Source: Bradyrhizobium sp. 132 | GTDB taxonomy: Bacteria > Pseudomonadota > Alphaproteobacteria > Rhizobiales > Xanthobacteraceae | Reading direction: 5' to 3' | DNA: 64,000 nucleotides | NCBI RefSeq assembly: GCF_023074185.1 | Contig: NZ_JADPKY010000035.1 | Span: 1-64,000, forward strand | In this document: piece by piece, positions 27,649 through 36,786 of the stretch | Layout of the letters: each line of letters begins with the position of its first letter | Position numbering within the stretch: the first letter of the stretch is position 1 | Program-made: the position numbers and the translations under genes | The notes under the pieces: generated by a model | Databases searched by the model: none | What the model saw: the letters and a program-made list of their open reading frames with translations, nothing else | What the model was told of the DNA's origin: nothing

Positions 27649-29037
27649 TTACTCCGCCGCCTGGCGCACATGCCGCGCGGTCGGGGTGCGCATCGTGACG
27701 AGCTCTTCGGCCGCGGTCGGATGCAGCGCAATGGTCGCGTCGAAATCGGCCTTGGTCGCCTTCATCTTCACCGCAATCGCGACTGCCTGCGTGATCTCGG
27801 CCGCGGCATCACCGACGATGTGACAGCCGAGCACGCGATCGGAGGCACCGTCGACGACGAGCTTCATCAGCACGCGGGTATCGCGGCCCGACATCGTCGC
27901 CTTGATGGGGCGGAACGTCGTCTTGTAAATGTCGACATGGCCAAATTGCGCCCGCGCCTCGGTCTCGGTGAGGCCAACGGTGCCGACCTCCGGCTGCGAG
28001 AACACGGCGGTCGGGATGGTGGCGTGATCGACCTGCACCTCGCGCTTGCCGAACACGGTATCGGCGAACGCATGGCCCTCGCGGATCGCGACCGGCGTCA
28101 GGTTGAAGCGGTGGGTGACGTCGCCGATCGCATAGATGCTGTCGACCGAGCTCCTCGAGAAATGATCGACCGCGATGCCGCCATTCCTGGGATTGATGGC
28201 GACGCCGGCCTTCTCCAGGCCGAGATTGGCCACCGCCGGATGGCGGCCAATCGCGAACATCACCTGGTCGGAGGCAAGGCTCGATCCGTTCGACAGATGC
28301 GTGGTGAACTCCTCGCCGTGCCGATCGACCTTCGCTACCGTGCAGCCGGTGAGGATGGTGATGCCCTGCTTCTCCATCTCGGCCCGGACGTGCGTGCGAA
28401 CATCCTCGTCAAAGCCGCGAAGGATGTTGTCGCCGCGATAGATCACGGTGACGTCGGAGCCGAAGCCGGCGAAGATGCCGGCGAATTCCAGCGCGATGTA
28501 GCCGCCGCCCTGGATCACGATCCGCTTCGGCAGCTTGGTCAAGTGGAAAGCTTCATTGGAGGAGATCACGTGCTCGATGCCGGGGATCGAGGCGCCGTGA
28601 TTGGGCGCGCCGCCAGTGGCGATCAAAATGTATTTTGCCGTGATCTTCTTGTCGTTTTCGAGCAGGCGGACGGTGTGCTTGTCCTCGATCACCGCACGGC
28701 TCTTCACGACCTGCGCACCCGCCTTCTCGACGTTGGCAGTGTAGATCGCCTCGAGCCGGGCGATCTCCCTGTCCTTGTTGGCGATCAGTGTCGGCCAGTC
28801 GAAGCTGGCAGGCGGAACGGTCCAGCCGAAACCCGCGGCATCCTCGATTTCATGACGGAAATGCGAGCCGATCACGAACAGCTTCTTCGGCACGCAGCCG
28901 CGGATCACGCAGGTCCCGCCCATGCGGTACTCTTCCGCGATCGTCACACGGGCGCCGTAGCCGGCCGCGATGCGGGCGGCACGCACGCCGCCCGAACCAC
29001 CACCGATGACAAAGAGGTCGACGTCGAATTCAGCCAT
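27649..29037 (-). CDS. gor: Glutathione-disulfide reductase
   Basis: A 462-residue FAD/NADPH disulphide oxidoreductase that regenerates reduced glutathione. The dinucleotide-binding FVIGGGSGGVRAARIA (about 9-24) is followed by the redox-active Cys43/Cys48 pair in GGTCVIRGCVPKK. The NADPH-binding GGGYIALEFAGIFAGFG and FAD-binding YAIGDVTHRFNLTPVA are present, and the C-terminal dimerisation domain ends with the conserved HPTAAEELVTMR carrying the catalytic His-Glu. GGAG precedes the start. It follows rpiA and the DUF2059 gene on the same strand. Confidence 0.95.
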   Translation of the reverse strand: MAEFDVDLFVIGGGSGGVRAARIAAGYGARVTIAEEYRMGGTCVIRGCVPKKLFVIGSHFRHEIEDAAGFGWTVPPASFDWPTLIANKDREIARLEAIYTANVEKAGAQVVKSRAVIEDKHTVRLLENDKKITAKYILIATGGAPNHGASIPGIEHVISSNEAFHLTKLPKRIVIQGGGYIALEFAGIFAGFGSDVTVIYRGDNILRGFDEDVRTHVRAEMEKQGITILTGCTVAKVDRHGEEFTTHLSNGSSLASDQVMFAIGRHPAVANLGLEKAGVAINPRNGGIAVDHFSRSSVDSIYAIGDVTHRFNLTPVAIREGHAFADTVFGKREVQVDHATIPTAVFSQPEVGTVGLTETEARAQFGHVDIYKTTFRPIKATMSGRDTRVLMKLVVDGASDRVLGCHIVGDAAAEITQAVAIAVKMKATKADFDATIALHPTAAEELVTMRTPTARHVRQAAE

Positions 29038-29083
29038 TGTCCACTCCGACCTCTTTCAGCAACTCCTGATCAGATAGTATCTG

Positions 29084-29602
29084 TCAGATCTCCTTGCCAC
29101 GCTTGCGCATCTCGGCGCGGAAGTTGCCCATCACGGTCTCGGAGAAATTTTGGGCCCAGGAGTTCATGAAGGCCATGCTCAACCCGATTGCGCGCGGCTC
29201 GGCCTCGATCAGCTTCTTGCCCAGCGGCGACTTGTAGAAGGTGACGAGATCCTTCAGCTCCTGCTCGGTGAACTCGCTGGCATAGACCTGCGCCATGCCG
29301 TCGCCGATTTCGCTCTCGCGGCCCTTGAGCTGCTGGGCGACGATCTGTGCGACCTCGTTGAGGTCCTTCTGGTAGTTGAGGTTCTGCTGGATCAGCGTGA
29401 TCTTGGTCTTCTCGACCATGCCGGGCACCGCGTTGGCGTACATCGCGCCGGCGTTCTTGATCGCCAGGATCTCCTTGGCGGCCGCGATGGCGCTCGGTGA
29501 GGATTTCGGCGGGGCCGCCTGCTGGGCGAGCGCCGGGGCGGCCGAGAGGGCCAGTCCCACAGCGAGAGTCAGGACCGGCAAGAACTTCAAAACGCTCTTC
29601 AT
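29084..29602 (-). CDS. DUF2059 domain exported protein
   Basis: A 172-residue precursor with a clear signal peptide (MKSVLKFLPVLTLAVGLALS, cleavage expected after ALA). The mature all-helical part contains the DUF2059 core: YASEFTEQELKDLVTFYKSP followed by LGKKLIEAEPRAI. The role of the family is unknown; its location is periplasmic. GGAG precedes the ATG. It starts 2 bases after the rpiA stop and precedes gor by 46 bp, so rpiA-DUF2059-gor is probably one operon. Confidence 0.9.
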   Translation of the reverse strand: MKSVLKFLPVLTLAVGLALSAAPALAQQAAPPKSSPSAIAAAKEILAIKNAGAMYANAVPGMVEKTKITLIQQNLNYQKDLNEVAQIVAQQLKGRESEIGDGMAQVYASEFTEQELKDLVTFYKSPLGKKLIEAEPRAIGLSMAFMNSWAQNFSETVMGNFRAEMRKRGKEI

Positions 29603-29604
29603 TC

Positions 29605-30318
29605 CTAGTCTCCTTTCGGCTTTCGCCGTTCAACCACGCGGATTCCCTCGCCACCCGCCAAAACAGCCGAGCTGGCCAAGCCGATAAACAACCCATGCTC
29701 GACCACGCCGGGGATCGCGCTCAACGCCTTGGCGAGGCGGGGCGGATCCACGATCTGTCCGAGCTGGGCATCGACGATCCAGTGGCCGCCATCGGTGACG
29801 AAAACGTGGCCGTCCTTGCCTTTGCGGACCGCCATTTGCCCGGAAACGCCGCATTCCGCAAATGCCTTCTCGATCGCACGCCGCGTTGCGCCGAGCCCGA
29901 ACGGGATGACCTCGACCGGCAGCGGAAAGCGGCCGAGCGTCGGCACCCACTTGGTGTCGTCGGCAATCACGATCATGCGATCGGAGGCGGCCGCCACGAT
30001 CTTCTCGCGCAAAAGCGCGCCGCCACCGCCCTTGATCAGGTTGAGCGCGGGATCGATCTCGTCGGCGCCGTCGACGGTGATGTCGAGATGGTCGATCGCG
30101 TCCAGCGTGGTCAGCGGCACGCCGCAGCGCTCGGCATCGAGCCGCGTCGCCTCGGAGGTCGGCACGCCGATCACCTTCAGCCCGGCGCGGACCCGCTCGC
30201 CGAGCAGCTCGACGAAATGTTTGGCGGTCGAGCCGGTGCCGAGCCCGAGCTGCATGCCGTCACGGACATCTTCGAGGGCGCGCGCCGCAGCCTGCCGCTT
30301 CAACTGGTCCATGTTCAC
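29605..30318 (-). CDS. rpiA: Ribose-5-phosphate isomerase A
   Basis: A 237-residue enzyme interconverting ribose 5-phosphate and ribulose 5-phosphate in the pentose phosphate pathway. Phosphate-binding [15 protein letters not shown] starts near residue 25; the catalytic DGADEID lies at about 83-89, and the general-base glutamate near 105 is in [13 protein letters not shown]. Length is typical. The product also links to NADPH metabolism, which fits its cotranscription with gor. Divergent from gph across 167 bp. Confidence 0.96.
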   Translation of the reverse strand: MNMDQLKRQAAARALEDVRDGMQLGLGTGSTAKHFVELLGERVRAGLKVIGVPTSEATRLDAERCGVPLTTLDAIDHLDITVDGADEIDPALNLIKGGGGALLREKIVAAASDRMIVIADDTKWVPTLGRFPLPVEVIPFGLGATRRAIEKAFAECGVSGQMAVRKGKDGHVFVTDGGHWIVDAQLGQIVDPPRLAKALSAIPGVVEHGLFIGLASSAVLAGGEGIRVVERRKPKGD

Positions 30319-30485
30319 GATGCGCCCGCCTCTGGATTAGGGAGTGTGCCGACGATAAAGCTCGCTTGCGGCGGCCTATGTAGCCCCGTTTCCCCTCGGA
30401 GAACAGGGTCTGGGAACAGCTCTATAAGCTGATCTTATGGCGCCGCCCCTTGCGCCTATACGGCCAGGCCGGTAGCGCTGGGATC

Positions 30486-31160
30486 ATGACCTCTCCTCAC
30501 ACCATCGTCTTCGATCTCGACGGCACGCTTGTGGATACGGCGCCCGACCTGATCACCGCGCTCAATTACGTGCTCGACCGCGAAGGGCTGCCGCCCGTGC
30601 CGATGGCCTCGGCCCGCAACATGATCGGCGCCGGCGCCCGCAAGCTGATCGAGCGGGGGCTGGAGGCCGAGGGCCGCAGCGTCACGCCCGCCGACATGGA
30701 CCGGCTGACGGCAGATTTCATCGTCTATTACGCCGACCATATCGCCGTCGAATCCCGGCCCTTCGAGGGGCTGGAAGCCGCGCTCGACCATTTTGCGGCC
30801 CAGGGCCATCGCCTCGCGGTCTGTACCAACAAGCTGGAATGGCTGTCGAAGCGGCTGCTGGACCAGCTGGACCTGAGCCGGCGCTTCGCGGCGATCTGCG
30901 GCGCCGACACTTTTGGCGTCCAGAAACCCGATCCGGCCATTTTTCGCGAAACGGTGGCGCGGGCCGGCGGCGAGGTCAAAGCCAGCATTATGGTCGGCGA
31001 TGCCGGACCCGATGTCGGCGTGGCCCGGCGCGCTGGAGTTCCCGTGATCGGGGTCAGCTTCGGCTATACGGACGTGCCGATCGCCGAGCTCAAGCCGGAC
31101 CGGCTGATCCATCACATGCGCGACCTGCCGGCGGCAGCCCACAGCCTGATGACGGCGTAA
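30486..31160 (+). CDS. gph: Phosphoglycolate phosphatase (HAD superfamily)
   Basis: A 224-residue haloacid-dehalogenase-type phosphatase. Motif I FDLDGTLVDT places the nucleophile at Asp10 and the acid/base at Asp12. Motif II is LAVCTNK, motif III the lysine in FGVQKPDP, and motif IV MVGDAGPDVGVARRAGVPVI. Gph removes phosphate from 2-phosphoglycolate formed by Rubisco oxygenation or DNA repair; closely related HADs could act on other sugar phosphates. ATG 30486 is where family similarity starts. Head-to-head with rpiA. Confidence 0.85.
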   Translation: MTSPHTIVFDLDGTLVDTAPDLITALNYVLDREGLPPVPMASARNMIGAGARKLIERGLEAEGRSVTPADMDRLTADFIVYYADHIAVESRPFEGLEAALDHFAAQGHRLAVCTNKLEWLSKRLLDQLDLSRRFAAICGADTFGVQKPDPAIFRETVARAGGEVKASIMVGDAGPDVGVARRAGVPVIGVSFGYTDVPIAELKPDRLIHHMRDLPAAAHSLMTA

Positions 31161-31313
31161 GAACACATCAAGCCACTGAAATCACGTGGTTATTTTTCTG
31201 TACCTGCGTTAACCATCTATTAATTATGCGCGGCCCGCCGGTTGCTTGCCTGGAACGACGCTCCTAGGTTTAGCCGGGGATGTGGCGGTTCGTCGCAGCA
31301 GAAGTGGATGGTC

Positions 31314-31802
31314 ATGCGTCGTGTCATCGCGATTGCGTTAACTGGGGCAAGCCTCCTGGGGGCAACAAGCCTCGCCGGCTGCTCCTCGATGTCCTTGGAC
31401 GTGTTCAAATCGGCCCCGCCGACGGTCCAGGTCCGGCTCGAATCCAATCCTCCGGGTGCTGACGCCACAACCTCGCTCGGTCCGGGCTGCAAAACCCCCT
31501 GCTCCGTCTCGGTTCCGGCCGCCGACGCCTCCTTCATGGTGGCTTTCGCCCTGCCAAAATACCAGCCGGCGAGCGTGCCGGTGAACGTCATCAAAAATCC
31601 GGGCGATTTCACCACACCCGCCTCGGTCACAACCGACCCGAGCCCGGTTTTCGCTGAACTCCAGCCGGCCACCCCGCCAAAACCGGTCCGCAAGCCGCAC
31701 CGGCCCAAGAAGCCGAAACCGGCGGCGTCCGCCACTGCCCCGGCTGAGGCCGCACCGGCCGCGGGTTCGCCGTTCCCCGATCCGAATGCCGGCAAGCGCT
31801 GA
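31314..31802 (+). CDS. PEGA-like lipoprotein
   Basis: A 162-residue predicted lipoprotein. The signal peptide ends in the lipobox LAGC (Cys at about residue 23), giving an acylated envelope protein. After a short linker comes a PEGA-like beta domain (VQVRLESNPPGADATTSLGP with TPCSVSVP), then a Lys/Pro/Ala-rich tail (KPVRKPHRPKKPKPAA) that could contact peptidoglycan or nucleic acid. Function unknown. Start chosen at the third nearby methionine, which gives a proper positively charged signal (MRRVIAIALTG). Confidence 0.75.
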   Translation: MRRVIAIALTGASLLGATSLAGCSSMSLDVFKSAPPTVQVRLESNPPGADATTSLGPGCKTPCSVSVPAADASFMVAFALPKYQPASVPVNVIKNPGDFTTPASVTTDPSPVFAELQPATPPKPVRKPHRPKKPKPAASATAPAEAAPAAGSPFPDPNAGKR

Positions 31803-31905
31803 CCTCCGTTCCCAATTGTCTCTGACGCCCCTGATGCTTAGATTGCTTCCAGAGCACCGCTGACGCAAAGCTGCGCCCGTTGCCGTAAGGGACAAGGCAT
31901 TTGGT

Positions 31906-32940
31906 ATGAACGGACTTTCCGCGAGCCCCCGCGCCGCGCTGTCGAGCGCGATGACCGATCCGTTCGGACGGACCATCTCGTATTTGCGCGTCTCCGTCAC
32001 CGACCGCTGCGACCTGCGCTGCTTCTACTGCATGTCGGAAGACATGACGTTCCTGCCCAAGGCGGATCTGCTGACGTTGGAAGAACTCGACCGGCTCTGC
32101 TCGGCCTTCATTGCCAAAGGCGTGAAGAAGCTGCGGCTCACCGGCGGCGAGCCGCTGGTCCGCCGCAACGTGGTGACGCTGGTGCGTTCGCTGTCGCGGC
32201 ATCTCGAGAGCGGCGCGTTGGGCGAGCTGACGCTGACCACCAACGGCACCCAGCTTGCGAAACATGCCAGTGAGCTCGCCGATTGCGGCGTCCGCCGCAT
32301 CAACGTCTCGCTCGACACGCTCGACCCGCAAAAGTTTCGCGAGATCACCCGCTGGGGCGAGATCGACAAGGTGCTGGAAGGCATCGAGGCCGCACGGGCC
32401 GCGGGGCTTGCCGTGAAGATCAACGCAGTGGCGCTGAAGAACCTCAACGAAGACGAACTTCCCGACCTGATGCGCTGGGCCCACGGCAAGGGCATGGGCC
32501 TGACGCTGATCGAGGTCATGCCGATGGGCGAGATCGGATCGGGACGGCTCGACCAGTATCTGCCGCTGTCGCTGGTGCGCGCGCGCCTCGCCCAGCAATT
32601 CACGCTGACGGATCTGGCCGAGAGCACCGGCGGGCCGGCGCGCTATGTCAGCGTCGCCGAGACCGGCGGCAAGCTCGGCTTCATCACCCCGATGACCCAC
32701 AATTTCTGCGAATCCTGTAACCGGGTGCGCGTCACCTGCACGGGAACGTTGCACACCTGTCTCGGCCACGAGGACGCCTCTGATTTGCGCAAACCTCTGC
32801 GTGCATCCGATGACGATATGCTGCTTGCGGATGCGATCGACCGCGCCATCGGGCTCAAGCCCAAGGGCCACGACTTCATCATCGACCGCCGCCACGACCG
32901 CCCCAGCGTTTCGCGGCACATGAGTGTCACCGGCGGCTAG
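31906..32940 (+). CDS. moaA: GTP 3',8-cyclase (molybdenum cofactor synthesis)
   Basis: A 344-residue radical SAM enzyme making the first intermediate of molybdopterin from GTP. The SAM-binding 4Fe-4S cluster is Cys35, Cys39 and Cys42 (CDLRCFYC); the second cluster is Cys268, Cys271 and Cys285 in [30 protein letters not shown] and the two-glycine C-terminus (RHMSVTGG) required for activity are intact. It stands apart from other moa genes in this window; the MOSC fusion protein at 23547 and the ModE-like regulator at 19395 are possible consumers of the pathway. Confidence 0.97.
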   Translation: MNGLSASPRAALSSAMTDPFGRTISYLRVSVTDRCDLRCFYCMSEDMTFLPKADLLTLEELDRLCSAFIAKGVKKLRLTGGEPLVRRNVVTLVRSLSRHLESGALGELTLTTNGTQLAKHASELADCGVRRINVSLDTLDPQKFREITRWGEIDKVLEGIEAARAAGLAVKINAVALKNLNEDELPDLMRWAHGKGMGLTLIEVMPMGEIGSGRLDQYLPLSLVRARLAQQFTLTDLAESTGGPARYVSVAETGGKLGFITPMTHNFCESCNRVRVTCTGTLHTCLGHEDASDLRKPLRASDDDMLLADAIDRAIGLKPKGHDFIIDRRHDRPSVSRHMSVTGG

Positions 32941-33109
32941 CATCGGCTGGCCGGCCGCGACTTATTCCCCTTAACTATCAACAAACTTCCGATTGACTGG
33001 CGGCACGCTCACTGGTTTGGTGCGGCTGCCTCATGCCTGCGCGGCGAGACAAGCCAACGCGCCACTCGGCGCAGTCAAGACGGCCGGGGCAAATCGGGGA
33101 GGACCAATC

Positions 33110-33691
33110 TTGCAAGCGCTCCTGAAGCTGAGCAATGGAATTGACGCGTTCACACGTTGGACGGGCAAGCGCCTGGCGTGGCTGATCCTGGTTGCCGTCG
33201 TCATCTCGGCGCTGAATGCGATTATTCGAAAGACGTTGGACACGTCCTCCAACTCGTGGCTCGAGCTGCAATGGGTGCTTTTCAGCATCGTGTTCCTGCT
33301 GTGCTCGTCCTGGACGCTGCTCGATAACGAGCACATCCGGATCGACATCTTCAACAGCATGATGCCGAAGCGGGTTCGCAACGTCATCGACGTGATCGGG
33401 CACCTCTTCTTCCTGATACCGCTGACCGTCGTCATGATCGTAACCGGCGTACCGTTCTTCCTGCGTTCGCTCCAGATCAACGAGCAATCCGGCAATGCGG
33501 GCGGCCTGCCGCAATGGCCGGCCAAGTCACTCGTCATGATCGGCTTCACGCTCCTGCTTGTTCAAGGCATCTCCGAACTGATCAAGCGGATCGCCATCAT
33601 GCGTGGCATGATTCCGGATCCCCACGAGTCGCAGATTTCGGCGCTGGAGGCCGAAGTCGAGCACCTCGTTGAAGCGATCGAACAGAAGTGA
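33110..33691 (+). CDS. dctQ: TRAP transporter small permease (DctQ)
   Basis: A 193-residue four-helix membrane protein, the small permease of a tripartite ATP-independent periplasmic transporter. GGGGAGGA (33096-33103) lies six bases before a TTG at 33110, the best start. The motif SNSWLELQWVLFSIVFLLC with ENEHIRIDIF-like LLDNEHIRIDIFNSM is characteristic of DctQ. Helices span about 20-40, 55-75, 95-115 and 140-165. It lies 28 bp before dctM. Confidence 0.9.
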   Translation: MQALLKLSNGIDAFTRWTGKRLAWLILVAVVISALNAIIRKTLDTSSNSWLELQWVLFSIVFLLCSSWTLLDNEHIRIDIFNSMMPKRVRNVIDVIGHLFFLIPLTVVMIVTGVPFFLRSLQINEQSGNAGGLPQWPAKSLVMIGFTLLLVQGISELIKRIAIMRGMIPDPHESQISALEAEVEHLVEAIEQK

Positions 33692-33719
33692 TCGCCAAGC
33701 GGCATCGTAGGGGGATTCA

Positions 33720-35375
33720 ATGACCGCGTTTCTCATCGCCAATATGGCGCCAATCATGTTCGCCACGCTGGTGATCGTGCTGCTGCTCGGCTACCCGGCG
33801 GCATTTTCGCTCGGCGCCGTCGGCCTCTTCTTCGCTGTGATCGGCATTCAGCTCGGCGAATTCCATCCGGATTTCCTGCAGGCGCTGCCTGAGCGCGTCT
33901 ACGGCGTGATGAACAACGACACGCTGCTCGCCATTCCCTTCTTCACCTTCATGGGACTGGTGCTCGAGCGCTCCGGCATGGCCGAGGATCTGCTCGACAC
34001 TATCGGCCAGTTGTTCGGCACGATCCGGGGCGGCCTCGCCTACGCGGTGGTGTTCGTCGGCGCCCTGCTTGCAGCGACGACCGGCGTCGTGGCGGCTTCG
34101 GTGATCTCGATGGGCCTGATCTCACTGCCAATCATGCTGCGCTACGGCTATGACCGCCGCGTGGCGACCGGAATCATCGCGGCCTCCGGCACGCTGGCGC
34201 AGATCATTCCACCCTCGCTCGTCCTGATCGTGATGGCGGACCAGCTCGGCAAGTCGGTCGGCGACATGTACGAGGGCGCCTTCATTCCGGGCCTGGTGCT
34301 CGCGGGCCTCTACGCGGGGTACGCTTTTCTCGTCACCCTGATCTTTCCGAAAGCGGCGCCGGGCCTTCCCAAGGAGGCGATCGGCTTCCGCGAGGAAAGC
34401 GGCGACCGCGGCCTGAAGTCGCTTGGCGTGCTGTTCCTCGCGAGCTGCGTGTTCGGCTGGTTCATGATGCGGAATTCGGAGACCCACGGCGCCGACTTCG
34501 TCGTGCTCAGCATGTTCTTCGGCATCCTCTTCGCGTTCGCCGTCGCCGTCGCGAACTGGGCCATCGACAAGCTCACGGGCTTCCGTTTCCTCTCGAAGAT
34601 GGCGCAACAAACCACCTTCGTCATGGTGCCGCCGCTGTTCCTGATCTTCCTGGTGCTGGGCACGATCTTCATCGGTGTCGCGACGCCCACCGAAGGCGGT
34701 GCGATGGGCGCAGCCGGCGCCCTCATTCTCGGTGCCATGAAACGTCGGCTGACCTGGGACCTCGTTCGTCAGGCGGTCGAATCGACGGCAAAGCTCTCCG
34801 CCTTCGTCGTCTTCATCCTGGTCGGGGCACGCGTATTCTCGCTCACCTTCTACGGCGTCAGTGGCCACGTCTGGGTCGAGCACCTGCTGACCTCCCTGCC
34901 CGGCGGCCAGGTCGGCTTCCTGATCTTCGTCAACGCGTTCGTGTTCGTGCTGGCGTTCTTCCTCGATTTCTTCGAACTCGCCTTCATCGTGATCCCGCTG
35001 CTCGGGCCCGCCGCGGAGCATCTCGGCATCGACCTGATCTGGTTTGGCGTGATCCTCGGCGTCAACATGCAGACTTCGTTCATGCACCCGCCGTTCGGAT
35101 TTGCGCTGTTCTATTTGCGCTCGGTCGCGCCAAAGGAACGTTATACCGATCGCGTCACCGGCAAACGCATGGAGCCGGTCACGACGGGACAGATCTATTG
35201 GGGCGCGGTGCCGTTCGTCGTCATCCAGCTCATCATGGTGCTGCTGGTGATCATGTTCCCGTCGATGGTGATGCACTACAAGGGCGTGCAGTCCACCGTC
35301 GATCCCAACAGCATCAAGATCGAAATTCCGCAGATCGATCTGCCGCCGCTCGACTTCGGCCAGCCGAAGCAATAG
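33720..35375 (+). CDS. dctM: TRAP transporter large permease (DctM)
   Basis: A 551-residue ion-coupled permease with a dozen or more helices. Typical DctM motifs are ALPERVYGVMNNDTLLAIPF and ASGTLAQIIPPSLVLIVMAD, and in the second half FIGVATPTEGGAMGAAGALI and MQTSFMHPPFGFALFYLRSV. It is about 100 residues longer than the usual 430, with an extra insertion around residues 215-310. It imports a carboxylic acid or sugar acid delivered by DctP using a sodium or proton gradient. Cotranscribed with dctQ; the binding protein is convergent downstream. Confidence 0.93.
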   Translation: MTAFLIANMAPIMFATLVIVLLLGYPAAFSLGAVGLFFAVIGIQLGEFHPDFLQALPERVYGVMNNDTLLAIPFFTFMGLVLERSGMAEDLLDTIGQLFGTIRGGLAYAVVFVGALLAATTGVVAASVISMGLISLPIMLRYGYDRRVATGIIAASGTLAQIIPPSLVLIVMADQLGKSVGDMYEGAFIPGLVLAGLYAGYAFLVTLIFPKAAPGLPKEAIGFREESGDRGLKSLGVLFLASCVFGWFMMRNSETHGADFVVLSMFFGILFAFAVAVANWAIDKLTGFRFLSKMAQQTTFVMVPPLFLIFLVLGTIFIGVATPTEGGAMGAAGALILGAMKRRLTWDLVRQAVESTAKLSAFVVFILVGARVFSLTFYGVSGHVWVEHLLTSLPGGQVGFLIFVNAFVFVLAFFLDFFELAFIVIPLLGPAAEHLGIDLIWFGVILGVNMQTSFMHPPFGFALFYLRSVAPKERYTDRVTGKRMEPVTTGQIYWGAVPFVVIQLIMVLLVIMFPSMVMHYKGVQSTVDPNSIKIEIPQIDLPPLDFGQPKQ

Positions 35376-35391
35376 CGCCCGGCCCGCCCGC

Positions 35392-35427
35392 AAAAAAAGA
35401 ACCCGGAGCTTTCGCTCCGGGTTTTTT
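35392..35427. terminator. Bidirectional terminator between dctM and dctP
   Basis: aacccggagc and gctccgggtt make a perfect 10-bp stem with loop tttc (35400-35423), flanked by an A-run on the left and a T-run on the right. It can stop the dctQM transcript from the left and the dctP transcript from the right. Confidence 0.93.
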
Positions 35428-35452
35428 CGTTTGGCCGATCGCGGCTCGCAAA

Positions 35453-36541
35453 TCAGCTCTGCGAGTTGCGCGCCATGAAGTTGTCATAGCCGACTTCGGC
35501 GACCTGGAACCACTGATATCCGTTGTTCGAGAACGCGGTCAGCGATTCGTAGACCTTCTTGAAGTCCGCGTTGCTGGCCGAGACTTCGGTGTGCAGCTCC
35601 TTTGCCGCCTTGAAGCAGGCTTGCATGACCTCCGGCGAGAACGGATGCAGCTTGGCGCCCGCTGCTAGCAGGCGCCGCAACGCCTGTGGATTGGCCTGGT
35701 CATACTTCGCCATCATCCAGTTGTTGGCGTAGTGCCCCGCTTGCTCGAGGATGCTCTGATAGTGCTTCGGCAGCGCGTTCCACTTGTCCTGGTTGACGAA
35801 GGCCAGAAGCATGGGCCCGCCTTCCCACCAGCCCGGGAAGTAATAATGCGGCGCGACCTTGACGAAGCCGAGCTTCTCGTCGTCATACGGTCCGACCCAT
35901 TCGGCGGCGTCGATGGTGCCCTTCTCCAGCGCCGGATAGATGTCCCCTCCGGCGATCTGCTGCGGCACCGCGCCGAGTTTGGCCATCACCTTTCCGGCGA
36001 AGCCGCCGATGCGGAATTTCAACCCGCTGAAGTCCTGAGGCGTCTTGACCTCCTTGCGGAACCAGCCACCCATCTGACAGCCGGTGTTGCCGGCAAGCAG
36101 CGAAACGACGTTGTACTTCTTGTAGAACTCGTTCAGGACGTCCCTGCCGCCGCCCAGCATGTACCAGGCCTGGTTGATGCGCATGTTCGGTCCGAACGGC
36201 ACGGCCGAGCCGAAGGTGAAGGTCGGGTCCTTGCCGAAATAATAGTAGGACGCGGTGTGGCCGATTTCGCAGGTGCCGTTCTGCACGGCATCGAGCACCT
36301 GAAGGCCCGGCACGATCTCGCCGCCGGCAAATGTCTGAATCTGGAATTTGTTGTCGGTCGCTTCCGCGACCATCTTGGCCATCATCTCGGCGCCGCCATA
36401 GAGCGTATCGAGTGATTTCGGCCAGCTCGTCGGCATGCGCCATTTGATCTCGGGCATCGATTGCGCGATGGCTGGAGCGGCGAGCGTCGCGGCACCCGCC
36501 GCACCAAGCCCGGTTACCTTGATGAAGTCTCTTCTTTTCAT
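35453..36541 (-). CDS. dctP: TRAP transporter substrate-binding protein (DctP/TakP type)
   Basis: A 362-residue periplasmic receptor. The N-terminus is a twin-arginine signal (MKRRDFIKVTGLGAAGAATL, cleavage after AIA). The mature protein has the DctP pattern IKWRMPTSWPKSLDTLYGGA, then GGWFRKEVKTPQDFSGLKFR with the carboxylate-binding arginine in the FRIGG segment. [13 protein letters not shown] resembles TakP-like receptors for 2-oxo acids. Ligand not provable. It is transcribed toward dctQM; its upstream neighbours on the same strand are a two-component pair. Confidence 0.92.
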   Translation of the reverse strand: MKRRDFIKVTGLGAAGAATLAAPAIAQSMPEIKWRMPTSWPKSLDTLYGGAEMMAKMVAEATDNKFQIQTFAGGEIVPGLQVLDAVQNGTCEIGHTASYYYFGKDPTFTFGSAVPFGPNMRINQAWYMLGGGRDVLNEFYKKYNVVSLLAGNTGCQMGGWFRKEVKTPQDFSGLKFRIGGFAGKVMAKLGAVPQQIAGGDIYPALEKGTIDAAEWVGPYDDEKLGFVKVAPHYYFPGWWEGGPMLLAFVNQDKWNALPKHYQSILEQAGHYANNWMMAKYDQANPQALRRLLAAGAKLHPFSPEVMQACFKAAKELHTEVSASNADFKKVYESLTAFSNNGYQWFQVAEVGYDNFMARNSQS

Positions 36542-36786
36542 GATTTCCTACCCTGATGGATTGTGATGATGGGCCTTCTTGCCGAGGCTTGGAGGCCAGC
36601 ATGGAACATGTCTCATCCGATTTCCATCCCGACGATGGCGAGGGACACAAATGCCCAGCTCCCACGCCAACCGGTCCTGCGACTTTAGGCTTAGACGATC
36701 AGCCGGAGATCGAAGGACGGAGCACGAAGTGATGCAGACCCGTTGGGCGCCTGGTGGCCACACGCCGCGATCGAGACGGCGCAGGT

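Noticed and set aside
31803..31905. Molybdenum-cofactor riboswitch ahead of moaA
   Set aside because: Only about 100 bases separate the lipoprotein gene and moaA, and I could not find the conserved paired arms of the Moco RNA motif.
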